DNA of 64,000 nucleotides from Trichomonas vaginalis G3 (GCF_026262505.1 NC_067206.1:18001319-18065318); one strand, 5' to 3'. Positions 19,244-31,056 are shown, counted from the stretch's first letter. Notes: generated by a model not told the origin, from the sequence alone. Program-made: numbers and translations.

Positions 19244-19555
19244 ATGGACGTATTCGGATATCTTATTGAATTGAAGCAAAACAAGGTTTATACTCACAAA
19301 CAATACAAATACATTGACAGAATAGTTCTTTATACAAACAATGGAAAATGTTATAGAATAGCAGTCTTTGCTGAACCTAAATATTTTCATAAGCAAAGAA
19401 AGTTGGTATAACTGAAATGGTGAAAGTTCTTGAAGCAGACAAAAATATAACTTCAAAACTGACCGATATTACTAAAGGAAAGTTTATAATACAATATTAT
19501 GTCAAAACTGGCGTCTGTCAATATTTGACGGAGAGAAGTCAGTTCAAGAACAACT
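19244..19555 (+). pseudogene. about 100-aa small Polinton protein, copy A, broken
   Basis: Starts MDVFGYLIELKQNKVYTHK, with segments RIVLYTNNGKCYRIAVFAEP and MVKVLEADKNITSKL. No family is recognised. It is convergent with the major capsid gene; similar coding content may continue opposite the last about 100 bp of that gene. B copy: about 57409-57720, minus strand. Confidence 0.45.
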
Positions 19556-21162
19556 TACTGACCTGCTGCCAAAATCTGCTCGATGGAAGCTGTCGTTATG
19601 CCAATCTGAGGAGCCCCAGCAGGTTTCATCGAACGAATCTTCAAAAGAGCATCTTCCGTGAAAAGTGCTATTGGTTTTGTAAACTTCTTTGCTTTCAATT
19701 CATCTGCCGTCTCTGTCCCAGTATATTGTATTTGTACAGTACCAACAGTTGAAATACCACCCATAAAGTCTTCTGAGTCAGCAAATGGAATGCCAAGCCA
19801 AAAGTTTGAACGGTCTCCATTTGTATATTGAGTTTTTTGACCTCCTGTATGAGTCCATACTTTCACATATGGCATAATAGAACTTTGCATTTCAGGGTTA
19901 ATGGTTGTTGTGAAGTTGTTGTTAAAGTTCATAGCATCTAATGTCAAGTTGTATGACCTCATATCCTCAACTGTAGAATATTCTTCTCTTGGATAATATT
20001 TGCCATCTATGTTTATATGATATTTAATACCAGGGTTGTAGAAACAAGAATAGTCATTTATAGTTCGTCTGAACAGTAAAACATAGTATCTGCATGTTTC
20101 ATTGCAGTTGTTAAAGCAATATCTGTTCTTGCACCTGGTCAGCACTTTGGTTTCCAACTTCACCTGCAAAGTCTTTGACAGATATTTGGTGTATAGGGAA
20201 CATAAGTGGAACTGCAATATATTTGGCAGCTAAAGCATTTGAAATATCTGGGTCCAACATACAGACTGCAAGTCTGCTTTCTATTCTCTTGCATTCAAAT
20301 TTTTCGCATGTGAACTTAACTGGGTCCCAAGCAGTTCCAGGCAGCATTGAAATAATAGTTTACTTCAGTGTTGAGGTTTGAGAAACCAAAGTCTAAGTCA
20401 ACTTTGTCTTTGCAAAAGTCGGCGAATGACGTTTTATTTGTTCCCGTTACGTCTGTAAGAGTGAATGGGTCTTGTGTTGGTGCAATGACTAAGTTATTTT
20501 TGCTTGGAGTAAGTTCAATAGAAATTTTTTCCTGCCCAGTTTGGCAAGTATCTTAAAAACCTGAAGATGAGGAAAGATGACAAAGGAACTCTAAGTTTCA
20601 GTTTTACTTTAGTGGCAGCAATTCCATCTGAACCAGAAAGGTTAACATAAACTCCTGGAACGTTAGGGTCAAGTCTTCTTATTTCTCAATAGTTGCATTA
20701 CTGGTCTGTTTGTTCTCTCGCTTGTGGTTGTACTGAGTTTCTCAAAGCGAACCATTCATAGTTTGCCCATGTTACTGTTTGAAACTAAGTCAGAGTTAGA
20801 ATATATCTTATATCCCATGAAAACTTCTGGAGCATATTGGTATCCGACATAGAAAATTCCATTGCAACCTTTTCTTGTCAGACAACTTGGCAGAAGGTTT
20901 TTATTTTCAATGTCTTGTTCCACGTATAAGAATGAGTTGTCAATAGAAATAATATGAAACCTGTCGCAAGCAATATCTACTGTTGTTGAAGAACCTTCTC
21001 CAAACTCACCTACGTTTCCATAAGAAACAGCAGTTGTATATTCGTAAGTTCCAGGAACTATTTCTGACCTTCTAATGGCATTGTCGCATTCGTTATACCA
21101 TTCGGAACATTTCCGTTCATGGCATCCAAAACTGTTGGCGTTATATTCTGAGCGGCGTACAT
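19555..21162 (-). pseudogene. Polinton major capsid protein, copy A, broken
   Basis: Spans the same 1608 bp as the whole copy at 55801-57408 and is close to identical in the readable parts (DYSCFYNPGIKYHINIDG; FWLGIPFADSEDFMGG). It has several breaks. The identification as the double jelly-roll capsid protein is described under the B copy. Confidence 0.8.
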
Positions 21163-21201
21163 TTCATATGGGTAAAAATATAGAATAGTTGAATTTTATG
21201 T

Positions 21202-24200
21202 GTCATAATAGAACCCACTTGTACCAAGCTTTACTTTCTTCCTGACTGAGTTTTGTTGCATCTTTGCCTCATGTTCACCTAGTATGTTGTAAATTTCCCA
21301 TGTCCTTTTTGCCTTTTGGGCTCTGGTCGCCCATCTCAGGTAACCTATATCCTAGAAAGATTTTGTCATAGTTTTGTATTTGAGTCTTCGCGTATTGTTT
21401 GCATAACTCTTTCCTGAGTTTCCGGTTCAAGCTCTTCAAACAGAGCTTGTCCATATGGAATAAGCTCGTTTCCAAATATATGTTTTTGTAGCCATTCTGG
21501 TTTTTCTTTCCATGTTACCAATAATATCTTTTGTGAATGGGAAAGCTTTTACCCACTGTTTCAGTCTTGCGTCATTTATTTCTGTAGTTGGTTTTATTTT
21601 GTCAAGGAACATGTTTTTCAATACTAACATTTCATTTGGTACTGTCCATTTGAGTTTTCTTAAATATTCATCCCTTCTCATTGCATTGTCTGCAAAGTAA
21701 GTTTTTATGACATTTTGCAAACTTTCGTTTGCAAGGTCATGTACAATAGGTTCTCTTCTTTCTCTCTCCCTAACTTTCTTTCTAAACTCTTCACCAAATA
21801 TACCATCTCTATGGTTCTGTGTAGTTCTTTGAGATAAATGTTCTAGAACGTCAGGTGTTATATTTCATCAGCCATGTTCATTTCATACTGGTCCAAAAAT
21901 ATCTGCATGTTTCATATCTTTCAATGGCATTAAAGCCGCGCTGAAAATACCAGCTATATCTGGTTCACCATTCACTTCCATTGCGTCTACAACTTCTTGG
22001 AATTGTGGTTGTAAGTTTATGAACCACCTATCCGGATTAGCTTTATGACCCCATCTCAATTGTAGTTTCCATAGTCTGCAGAAACAAAAGTAGGTTTGTT
22101 TCCATATTTGTTAGGTTCTGAATGAACTTTAAACAATGTTTCATTTTATATGTTTTGTTTGGAAATTTAACCTTTTATTTTCACCGAGTTCATCCAAAGA
22201 TTGAACGTTATATGGTCGTAAGTAAAAGGGTTATTGTATTTGCGTACTTATCTTTCAGTACTTCCATTCTATGCTGAATATTTTCATCTGATGTTGGAGT
22301 CTTTTGTATGTCGGCGAACATTTTTCGTATTCTTCTACTATGTCAGCCGAATTTTTCTTAGACTCTTGGAAAGATTCCATATTCACCTCATACACTTGTT
22401 GAGGGTCAAGATTTTTCGGCTGTTCCAAATCTTCATCTAGTTCTGTGAAGTTAGTTTCCAAAGGAGGGATTGTTCGTTTCCTTCAGGCTCTTCTAGCTGT
22501 TGTTGCTGAACTATTTCTTCCATGTCTGGTTGTATCTGAACTTCTTCCTGTGGAGTTTCTTGTACCTCATCTGCTGGCATTTCATATATTCCGAGACCGT
22601 TTTTAACAAGTTCCCTATTTAAGTCATCCGCATTCATAACCCTTTCTTCTTTCGTTCCGTCTCTATTTTTTACGCGTTTCATGAAGATAGTTGAATTATC
22701 ATTTATCTCTGACAACAAATATCTCGGAGTAAATTCATCCATGTCATTTGGATGATATGCTATTAAATCATATCCCTTAGCGAGCTTGTATTTTCCAGGT
22801 TTGAAATTATATCTCATTTGGTGCTGAACCATAAAGCTAAATAGGTTCGGGTCAGTATTTCCTTCCTTGAACTTTCTAATAGCTTCTTTATATCTGTCAC
22901 TAAAGTCAAGAGTATCTGGGTAACCATAACCTTCCTTAAGCATTTTTAAGAATTCTTGGTTTCCTTTTTCTCTACTTCTTTTATGTCCTTGCTCTGTTTG
23001 TGGTTGTTGTTGTGCTGGTTGTGGAGGTGGTTGTTGTGCTGGTTGTGGAGGTGGTTGTTGTGCTGGATTTTGAATTGTTGGTTGTTGTTGTGGTGCAGGG
23101 TTTTGAACTGTTGGTTGTTGTTGTTGTGGTGCATGCCTGTGTCTGTGTCCATGTGACGATGTAAATGTTTTAGGTAGTCCTGGTGCAGGTGCTTCTCTTG
23201 GAGGGTTTGGTGGTATATAAGTTCCACCAGCTGGCACATATGTTCCATCTGCAGCATAATGTCCTACCTGACTTTTCGTTTTTAAGAAAGCATTTACTAG
23301 GTCTGTTTTGGTCTGTTGTAACTCTTTTTCTTGACTTTCCACAACAGTTGCTCTAACGGCGTCATAGGCACTTTGAACTGCCTGTCTCGTTGCTGCATCT
23401 GTTATTTTCGTCATATTTTGTGCTACTTCTCTTAACTCTTTGTCGAAACCTTCAGACTTCAGTTTCTTTCCAGATGAGAAGTCGTTCACTAGTTTCACCT
23501 TACTATGAAGAGCTTCGAAGGCATTCTTAAAGTCAGCATTCATTAAAGCTTCATTTGAACTGTCTTCATCCGCTTGTATTTTTGTCCTTATTGACCCTAT
23601 AAGTTGGGCTGCTTTGGCGTTGGCTTGGGCATCTAACCTGTCATTATTAGCTTTTATATATTCTGCGCTTTTCATTGCCTTTTGCATGGCTGCGTCGTTA
23701 TTTTTACTTTCTTGTGCTAAGTTTTCATACTGTACGGTTTGGTTTTGCAACTGTAAAAGTTTTTCTGCCTTTACATTTGCTTCAACTTCTTTTTTATACT
23801 CATCGCTATCCATATATGTCTTCAGGGCTTTTTGTTTTATCTCTTCATCTTTCAGTACTTTATATTGAGTAGTATGGTTTTTCAAATTTATAACATCTTG
23901 TTCCATTTTTGCTACTTCTGCTGCTTTTTCTGACACTTTTTTCGCATATTCCTCTGTACTTAGTTCTTTCAGTTGTTCTTCTTTCTTCTTTTTCTCTACG
24001 TTTAACTCATTGAGTTTCTTTGTGTGTCTGTCATATTCTAGTTTCTTTTCGTTTTCACTTATTTGTTTCTGTATGTCTATGTTTGACTTTTTGACATCTG
24101 TTATTTGATTTTTGAGTGAACTCAAATTCATTTGACTTTGAGGGTTATAAGCTGTTCCGTCTGCAGCTCCACCATAGCCTGCCATTTTCGCTAAAAGTGC

Positions 24201-24389
24201 CGCTCTTAAACCTCCACTCTGTGCACCAATAACTCGGTTTAAAAGCATAGGGTTGCTTGACATTTGTTGCAACATAGTGGGGTCATTCATCATTTGTTGT
24301 TGCAACTGTTGTTGTGGTGTTAGTTTTACTATTGGATGTTTCAATGCTCTCTTCCTCTTACGTATATTCTTACGTAGCTTACGTGGCAT
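21202..24389 (-). pseudogene. very large coiled-coil/Pro-Gln repeat protein, copy A, broken
   Basis: Same gene as 52453-55761. A 650-residue N-terminal frame is well preserved: basic start MPRKLRKNIRKRK, long coiled coil, the GTYVPAGGTYIPP repeat, Gln/Pro-rich repeats and a globular segment. It carries fewer GGTYIP and PTIQNPAP repeat units than copy B. The remaining third is broken in several places. Confidence 0.75.
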
Positions 24390-24862
24390 TTTAAGTGAAG
24401 TTAAAAAGCGGTTTTTGACAGATGTTTATATGACACTTTTTGTTCAGCACAAAAAACTACTCGGTCAAAGTGTTGTCAGTTTTGTAAAATAACCGTTCTA
24501 TCTCATTCTATAAGGGGGAAAAGGCTTCTCAAAGTATACTTCCTTGGAACGCCTGTAACTTTTCCTGTAGCGAGGATAGACCCTTACTTGTCCGGACAAA
24601 GTTATACTATTTTGAGTGCTCTACAAAAAAGTCAACGGCGACGACTCTCAAAAACCGTTGTGTAAAAAGTTTTACCGTTGGACAAAAAAATATATATAGG
24701 AAAACAAAAAACGTTTATAGTTCATTCAATATTTGAGATGGAACGGTTTTCCAACGGTAACTATTAAATAAAATAAAAAAATAGAGGGGGTCTCCGTTGG
24801 TAAAAACGGTTTATTTTAAACTTTTCTATGAGTAGTCCGAAAAAAACAGTTTATTTTTCATA
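24390..24862. other. intergenic region at the A-specific end
   Basis: No credible gene. The part about 24500-24560 matches 52270-52330 in B, upstream of the same large gene. It includes AATATATATAGGAAAACAAA and T/A-rich runs near 24690-24790, and the TTTATTTTTCATAATGG context of the next gene at its end. Confidence 0.6.
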
Positions 24863-25969
24863 ATGGAAGGAAGAAAAAGTGTCGCAAACAATTCGTCGAC
24901 TACCTCTGCAGTTAAAGTTCCTACAACTTATGTCTCACCATTCTCAAAACCCTTACAACCTCCTATAATACCAAAGCAACTTCCTCATACAATTCAGGGT
25001 CAATCAGACTCAAATTCGAATTCAAACCAACCTTCAAACGCACCAGAACAAGTTTCACATGTCTCAACCTCTCAAACTACACAGCAAACACAAAGACAAA
25101 CTTCCAATTCTGGTACAATTCCAATTGTACTTACTCATGAAGAAGAAGAAGAATATTTGGTAGAACCAGAAATAAAAGAAAGCGATATTCGTAAGGACGC
25201 AGTCAAGAGACTCGAACAATTCATGAAGAATTACCCGCAAAACTTAAGCATTCAAGACACAAATAACTATTCAGATTTCTACAATGATATTATTGAAGCC
25301 GTCAAAAAATTTGAAGATAATGTTCAAAATCCAACAAACCTTTCAGAATTCTTCTTCAAATTGCTTCCTTATACAGCAAATATCATTGGTTTACAGTTCT
25401 GTGACGAGTTTATTCAAACATTCGGTCCCAGACAGCAAAGAAGTCTATACGCACGTCTGAAACTGTTTCATCCTTATCCGTTTACATATAATTGGATTGA
25501 AGAACTTCAAGAACACGGAAAGGAACAACATTTCAAGTTCTATGTAGATGTTCCTCAAGGAAAGCTTGCTAAGACATTCACAATACAACCAAAACAATTC
25601 TATGAAGACTTTCTTCACGTAATTTCAACTATTGCTATGGTTGAGCCTGAAAGGGTTACATTCGGTCAAAGTGTTTCTCTATATAATGTTCGTCAAGGAC
25701 TTGAGCCGCTTAAAATAGCCGAGTTTACCTCCTCCTCAGCACAGCTCAAATTGGACTGCGAATTCCAATTTGTTGGAAACTCCAAGTTCTCTCTCCATAC
25801 ACCATTCAACCAACACATCCGTATCTTCATTGCCGGATATGTTGGAGACCCTATAACAAATGATGATGAAGAAGAAATTTCAGAAGAAGCAATGGAGGAA
25901 GAAGAAGAAATTTCAGAAGAAGCAATGGAGGAAGAAGAAGAGTCCTCCGAATTCACACCAGAAGACTAA
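24863..25969 (+). CDS. acidic-tailed 368-aa protein unique to Polinton A
   Basis: Looks whole. Residues about 1-95 are Ser/Thr/Gln/Pro-rich and probably disordered. A central folded-looking region (about 100-330) has helices (DAVKRLEQFMKNYPQNL) and later beta-like stretches (HFKFYVDVPQGKLAKTFTIQP; LDCEFQFVGNSKFSLHTPFNQHIRIFIAGYVG). The tail has a duplicated EEISEEAMEEEE unit. No family is recognised. Polinton B has no such gene at the matching end. The stop codon (25967-25969) lies inside the right TIR. Its codon mix and composition differ from the neighbouring Polinton genes and look closer to the charged genes at 35.4-36.5 kb, so acquisition is possible. Confidence 0.65.
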   Translation: MEGRKSVANNSSTTSAVKVPTTYVSPFSKPLQPPIIPKQLPHTIQGQSDSNSNSNQPSNAPEQVSHVSTSQTTQQTQRQTSNSGTIPIVLTHEEEEEYLVEPEIKESDIRKDAVKRLEQFMKNYPQNLSIQDTNNYSDFYNDIIEAVKKFEDNVQNPTNLSEFFFKLLPYTANIIGLQFCDEFIQTFGPRQQRSLYARLKLFHPYPFTYNWIEELQEHGKEQHFKFYVDVPQGKLAKTFTIQPKQFYEDFLHVISTIAMVEPERVTFGQSVSLYNVRQGLEPLKIAEFTSSSAQLKLDCEFQFVGNSKFSLHTPFNQHIRIFIAGYVGDPITNDDEEEISEEAMEEEEEISEEAMEEEEESSEFTPED

Positions 25970-26057
25970 CAATTTTCCGAATAAAAACTTCATTTATACT
26001 AAACATCTTCAGGGCTAGAAGGGGCGCAGCCCCTGGATGCCCCACTACCTTTTTTTT
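25966..26057 (-). repeat. right TIR of Polinton A
   Basis: Reverse complement of left TIR unit 2 (CTAACAATTTTCCGAATAAA...), ending CCCCACTACC-T8. Its hairpin is GGGGC/GCCCC (26021-26033), different in bases but at the same place as GGCAC/GTGCC and GGCGC/GCGCC in the left units. Confidence 0.9.
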
Positions 26058-26063
26058 TTCTTC

Positions 26064-28248
26064 CTTCTCATATACTGTACCCTTAGTTCTTTATTTTTAA
26101 AAATCTTATTTGGCGGTTACTCTTAATTTTCTCAATTTTCTGAGCAATGAATTTACTTTTTTATATCAAATTTTAATGAATATCAAATCTTATAAACAAG
26201 ATGTTGAAAATATTGATATTGGTGATTGTGTCTCCAAGATACCATTTCCTGTTGACAAAATAGATGCATTTGACAAAAATATCCTTGTTTTTACCCGGAT
26301 TGTTATTTATTACGACTTTAAAATTTTAGCATTAGAATCCGATGATACATATCTATGTTATTTTCAATGGCAAAACAAATCAACACATAATAAACAAAAG
26401 AAAATAGGTACATTATTGTATTCTTTAATGAATAACGAAATTTCACTAGTAGACTTTATAATGCAAGATCAACAGTTCTCTCTTAACCGTTACATATGGT
26501 GGTGTCTAGACCAAAGCGTTCCAGAATTCTTCAATCAGATACTTTTCATTGTTTTTACGCATTTCGATCAAGATTTTATCTTTTATAGCGGTCTTTTTTC
26601 AAATATTATTGATAATTATAATGATTACAATTCTAGCAAGAAAAATTTTTTCGTTCAGATAATTTGCTATTGTATCTTAAATTTCGAATTTTCACAGAAC
26701 GATCAACAAATAATGTACCACTTTTTATTGGAGGAAGGACTACTTGAATCATTTAATAATAACAGTCTAAGATTTAAAATTGATTTATTGTTGGCTCTTG
26801 AAAAATGCTATTGCATATTCGGAAAGTATGATTTTATGCATGACAAAATTGAATTAATAGATTTATCATATGAGAGCCAATTATTCGAAGAAAATTGCCC
26901 AAATTTCTTAGAATACTTGATTGAATTAACAGATGAGGATGGTTCATAGAAGTTTATATGAGGATTTACTTTGAATAAATATAATTTTAATGAATTAAAA
27001 ATTAATTTTATATATTTGGCTATTGTTATTATTTTTAGAGTATATGAGTTGGGGCAAAGTGAAACAAATTTTTGACATAAAAGAAAGTCTTTGAAGAGAG
27101 TTAAAGAGAAATTTTTAAAAGATTAAAAAAATAGCATATATAAAATTTAAGGATTTGATATGGTAAGGAGATATTATTTGTGACTGTCTCACAGAATGAG
27201 ACGTTTCTCTACAATCTTCTTATTCCACATTAATTTTCTTCTCAAATCAAGTTTTTATAGTATACTAATTTTTATTATGAATATACTATAGAGGCATTAC
27301 ATACAAACACACCTATTCATCACAAAAATTCACCTAATCTTCCAATCTGTATGTTTTATCAATTGTTATCATTTCATATAATAACAATTTATATGTTTGA
27401 CTAATCTAATTTCATATTTTCCTATTAAATACTAATTTACACAAAAATTATATTATCAAATTTTTATATCATTCTTAAATTCCAGATTATATTGCTTACT
27501 TTGCAAGCTAACTATAATATAGTGTAATAGCCTTATTGAACTTTGATCAAATACTCCTTCGTCCGTTAAAAATTAAGATGCGTTTAAAAAATCGGAAAAA
27601 ATTCTTTTGTTTTATTTTTAATTTTTCAACCGATAAAACTTTTTAGAAAAACTCCAAATTCCAAGAAATGCTTAGATTCAATATGAAGAACATATTCATA
27701 CAGTCATTTCGTTTCAAATTTCAATTTTCAAATCGAACAAAGCTGCAAATTTGAATACTTTACAAAATTTTGAAACGTCTTTTCCCGAATGAATATTGAG
27801 TTTCAAGCCGGACAAGCTATAGCAAAACTGATCCTTATTACCCACTCTATCATTTTGGTTTTTTTTTTGCAAAACGTGGGTAAACACCCATCTCATAACA
27901 CATTTTTTGCAAAATTTGGTAAAATCCGTGTAAATGCTCAGATACATGTGGCCAATAATATTTGAATACTGACAGGTCCGGATATTAGGTTTAAATAGCT
28001 GATTTAATTCGAAATATGAAAAAAGATGAAATCTCAATGTAATATAGTAAATTAAGAATCAGTATGAATGGTTATATGATTTTGATAAAAGAAAACTGAA
28101 TGAAATAGAAAAAATTTGAATCTTAGAATTTAAAAGTAATGAAAGAAGAAAAAGTGGATTTAAAGGAGGTTTTATGATAAGGTATTGTCGGGTATTAGAA
28201 GTAAATATGTTGAAGAGAGATATTCAGTTAATATGAGACAAAATTAAA
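26064..28248 (+). repeat. inner left arm of the giant inverted repeat
   Basis: Reverse complement of about 28752-30936, almost without difference by eye; the encoded ORF differs by one residue (Lys versus Glu near residue 33). It contains one ORF (26176-26949). The rest, 26950-28248, is AT-rich with no convincing gene. Confidence 0.93.
26176..26949 (+). CDS. unknown helical-repeat-like protein, left copy
   Basis: The open frame begins at 26101, but the first in-frame ATG is at 26176, giving 257 aa. It is rich in Ile, Phe, Asn and Leu, with successive amphipathic helices (IICYCILNFEFSQNDQQIMYHFLLEEGLLESF; LLLALEKCYCIFGKYDF). This recalls the ARM/HEAT-like hypothetical proteins common in Trichomonas; I recognise no specific family. 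An open 22-residue stretch before the Met suggests the original start may lie further upstream or be lost. A near-identical inverted copy is at 30051-30824. Confidence 0.55.
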   Translation: MNIKSYKQDVENIDIGDCVSKIPFPVDKIDAFDKNILVFTRIVIYYDFKILALESDDTYLCYFQWQNKSTHNKQKKIGTLLYSLMNNEISLVDFIMQDQQFSLNRYIWWCLDQSVPEFFNQILFIVFTHFDQDFIFYSGLFSNIIDNYNDYNSSKKNFFVQIICYCILNFEFSQNDQQIMYHFLLEEGLLESFNNNSLRFKIDLLLALEKCYCIFGKYDFMHDKIELIDLSYESQLFEENCPNFLEYLIELTDEDGS

Positions 28249-28254
28249 ACAAGA

Positions 28255-28690
28255 ATTGAAGATTGTGTATGAATGTGTCATTCTGGGAGACTTGCATAGA
28301 CAATGTCTCCCACAATGACGCATAGCACACAATAACAGTGCACTGTTGCACTTTGTTGACAAAAGATACACAATCAGAAGAAGATTGTGTATGAATGTGT
28401 CATTCTGGGAGACTTGCATAGACAATGTCTCCCACAATGACGCATAGCACACAATAACAGTGCACTGTTGCACTTTGTTGACAAAAGATACACAATCAGA
28501 AGAAGATTGTGTATGAATGTGTCATTCTGGGAGACTTGCATAGACAATGTCTCCCACAATGACACATAGCACACAATAACAGTGCACTGTTGCACTTTGT
28601 TGACAAAAGATACACAATCAGAAGAAGATTGTGTATGAATGTGTCATTCTGGGAGACTTGCATAGACAATGTCTTCCAGAATGAGACAAT
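28255..28690. repeat. 122-bp tandem repeat, about 3.5 copies, at the palindrome centre
   Basis: Units start at about 28261, 28383, 28505 and 28627. Each unit is closed by GATTGTGTAT...ATACACAATC and contains inner hairpins, GGGAGAC/GTCTCCC and AGTGCA/TGCACT, so a single strand could fold as a cloverleaf. The array fills the roughly 500-bp spacer between the inverted arms. The small minus-strand ORFs across it are artefacts. Confidence 0.93.
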
Positions 28691-28751
28691 CTTCCGCAAT
28701 TAGAATACGATTGCGGAACTTCGACCGACAAGAGTGCATTATGCACTTTTC

Positions 28752-31056
28752 GTGTTTTAATTTTGTCTCATATTAACTGAATATCTCTCTTCAACATATT
28801 TACTTCTAATACCCGACAATACCTTATCATAAAACCCCTAAATCCACTTTTTCTTCTTTCATTACTTTCAAATTCTGAGATTCAAATTTTTTTCTATTTC
28901 ATTCAGTTTTCTTTTATCAAAATCATATAACCATTCATACTGATTCTTAATTTACTATATTACATTGAGATTTCATCTTTTTTCATATTTCGAATTAAAT
29001 CAGCTATTTAAACCTAATATCCGGACCTGTCAGTATTCAAATATTATTGGCCACATGTATCTGAGCATTTACACGGATTTTACCAAATTTTGCAAAAAAT
29101 GTGTTATGAGATGGGTGTTTACCCACGTTTTGCAAAAAAAACCAAAATGATAGAGTGGGTCATAAGGATCAGTTTTGCTATAGCTTGTCCGGCTTGAAAC
29201 TCAATATTCATTCGGGAAAAGACGTTTCAAAATTTTGTAAAGTATTCAAATTTGCAGCTTTGTTCGATTTGAAAATTGAAATTTGAAACGAAATGACTGT
29301 ATGAATATGTTCTTCATATTGAATCTAAGCATTTCTTGGAATTTGGAGTTTTTCTAAAAAGTTTTATCGGTTGAAAAATTAAAAATAAAACAAAAGAATT
29401 TTTTTCCGATTTTTTAAACGCATCTTAATTTTTAACGGACGAAGGAGTATTTGATCAAAGTTCAATAAGGCTATCACACTATATTATAGTTAGCTTGCAA
29501 AGTAAGCAATATAATCTGGAATTTAATAATTCATAAAGATTTGATAAAACCATTTTTGTGTAAATTAGTATTTAATAGGAAAATATGAAATTAGATTAGT
29601 CAAACATATAAATTGTTATTATATGAAATGATAACAATTGATAAAACATACAGATTGGAAGATTAGGTGAATTTTTGTGATGAATAGGTGTGTTTGTATG
29701 TAATGCCTCTATAGTATATTCATAATAAAAATTAGTATACTATAAAAACTTGATTTGAGAAGAAAATTAATGTGGAATAAGAAGATTGTAGAGAAACGTC
29801 TCATTCTGTGAGACAGTCACAAATAATATCTCCTTACCATATCAAATCCTTAAATTTTATATATGCTATTTTTTTAATCTTTTAAAAATTTCTCTTTAAC
29901 TCTCTTCAAAGACTTTCTTTTATGTCAAAAATTTGTTTCACTTTGCCCCAACTCATATACTCTAAAAATAATAACAATAGCCAAATATATAAAATTAATT
30001 TTTAATTCATTAAAATTATATTTATTCAAAGTAAATCCTCATATAAACTTCTATGAACCATCCTCATCTGTTAATTCAATCAAGTATTCTAAGAAATTTG
30101 GGCAATTTTCTTCGAATAATTGGCTCTCATATGATAAATCTATTAATTCAATTTTGTCATGCATAAAATCATACTTTCCGAATATGCAATAGCATTTTTC
30201 AAGAGCCAACAATAAATCAATTTTAAATCTTAGACTGTTATTATTAAATGATTCAAGTAGTCCTTCCTCCAATAAAAAGTGGTACATTATTTGTTGATCG
30301 TTCTGTGAAAATTCGAAATTTAAGATACAATAGCAAATTATCTGAACGAAAAAATTTTTCTTGCTAGAATTGTAATCATTATAATTATCAATAATATTTG
30401 AAAAAAGACCGCTATAAAAGATAAAATCTTGATCGAAATGCGTAAAAACAATGAAAAGTATCTGATTGAAGAATTCTGGAACGCTTTGGTCTAGACACCA
30501 CCATATGTAACGGTTAAGAGAGAACTGTTGATCTTGCATTATAAAGTCTACTAGTGAAATTTCGTTATTCATTAAAGAATACAATAATGTACCTATTTTC
30601 TTTTGTTTATTATGTGTTGATTTGTTTTGCCATTGAAAATAACATAGATATGTATCATCGGATTCTAATGCTAAAATTTTAAAGTCGTAATAAATAACAA
30701 TCCGGGTAAAAACAAGGATATTTTCGTCAAATGCATCTATTTTGTCAACAGGAAATGGTATCTTGGAGACACAATCACCAATATCAATATTTTCAACATC
30801 TTGTTTATAAGATTTGATATTCATTAAAATTTGATATAAAAAAGTAAATTCATTGCTCAGAAAATTGAGAAAATTAAGAGTAACCGCCAAATAAGATTTT
30901 TAAAAATAAAGAACTAAGGGTACAGTATATGAGAAGGAAGAATCCAAAATTTTATTTTTAAGGTTTTGCAAGAAATATTTTTATTAATAAACGGTAGAAT
31001 AATAATAGGAATATCGATATTAAAAAAGAAATACATGAAATAAATAAAAATTTGAT
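28752..31056 (-). repeat. right arm of the giant inverted repeat, uninterrupted
   Basis: Mirror of 1047-1160 joined to 26064-28248. It preserves the empty Polinton target site GAAGAA (30937-30942, TTCTTC on the other strand) in a single copy. It has no gene besides the ORF at 30051-30824. Confidence 0.93.
30051..30824 (-). CDS. unknown helical-repeat-like protein, right copy
   Basis: Inverted copy of the gene at 26176-26949, differing by about one residue over 257. The same start reasoning applies: the first in-frame Met is at 30824 and the frame is open a little further upstream. Near-identity implies recent duplication or continuing gene conversion between arms. Confidence 0.55.
   Translation of the reverse strand: MNIKSYKQDVENIDIGDCVSKIPFPVDKIDAFDENILVFTRIVIYYDFKILALESDDTYLCYFQWQNKSTHNKQKKIGTLLYSLMNNEISLVDFIMQDQQFSLNRYIWWCLDQSVPEFFNQILFIVFTHFDQDFIFYSGLFSNIIDNYNDYNSSKKNFFVQIICYCILNFEFSQNDQQIMYHFLLEEGLLESFNNNSLRFKIDLLLALEKCYCIFGKYDFMHDKIELIDLSYESQLFEENCPNFLEYLIELTDEDGS

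Larger units (their letters stand above)
1161..26057. mobile_element. Polinton/Maverick A, complete length (24.9 kb), broken
   Basis: The element starts with A10-GGTAGTGGGG and ends with CCCCACTACC-T8. It has about 90-bp terminal inverted repeats and a 6-bp TTCTTC target duplication, the length typical of Polintons. Its parts are integrase, PolB, A32-like packaging ATPase, D5-like helicase, major capsid protein, penton candidate, KilA-N proteins, D12 methylase and tail fibre. Several genes look whole; the core replication and capsid genes are broken, with roughly two dozen breaks overall. The shared block is very similar to Polinton B at the nucleotide level, and the arms of the repeat it sits in are nearly identical, so the insertion looks young. 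Confidence 0.95.

Noticed and set aside
27714-28037. 107-residue minus-strand ORF in the repeat arm
   Set aside because: No recognised family, unusual composition driven by AT-rich DNA, and its mirror copy is not equally open. Left as non-coding.
28228-28699. Overlapping minus-strand ORFs of 67-81 residues
   Set aside because: They read through the 122-bp tandem array and repeat the same nonsense peptide; no start context.
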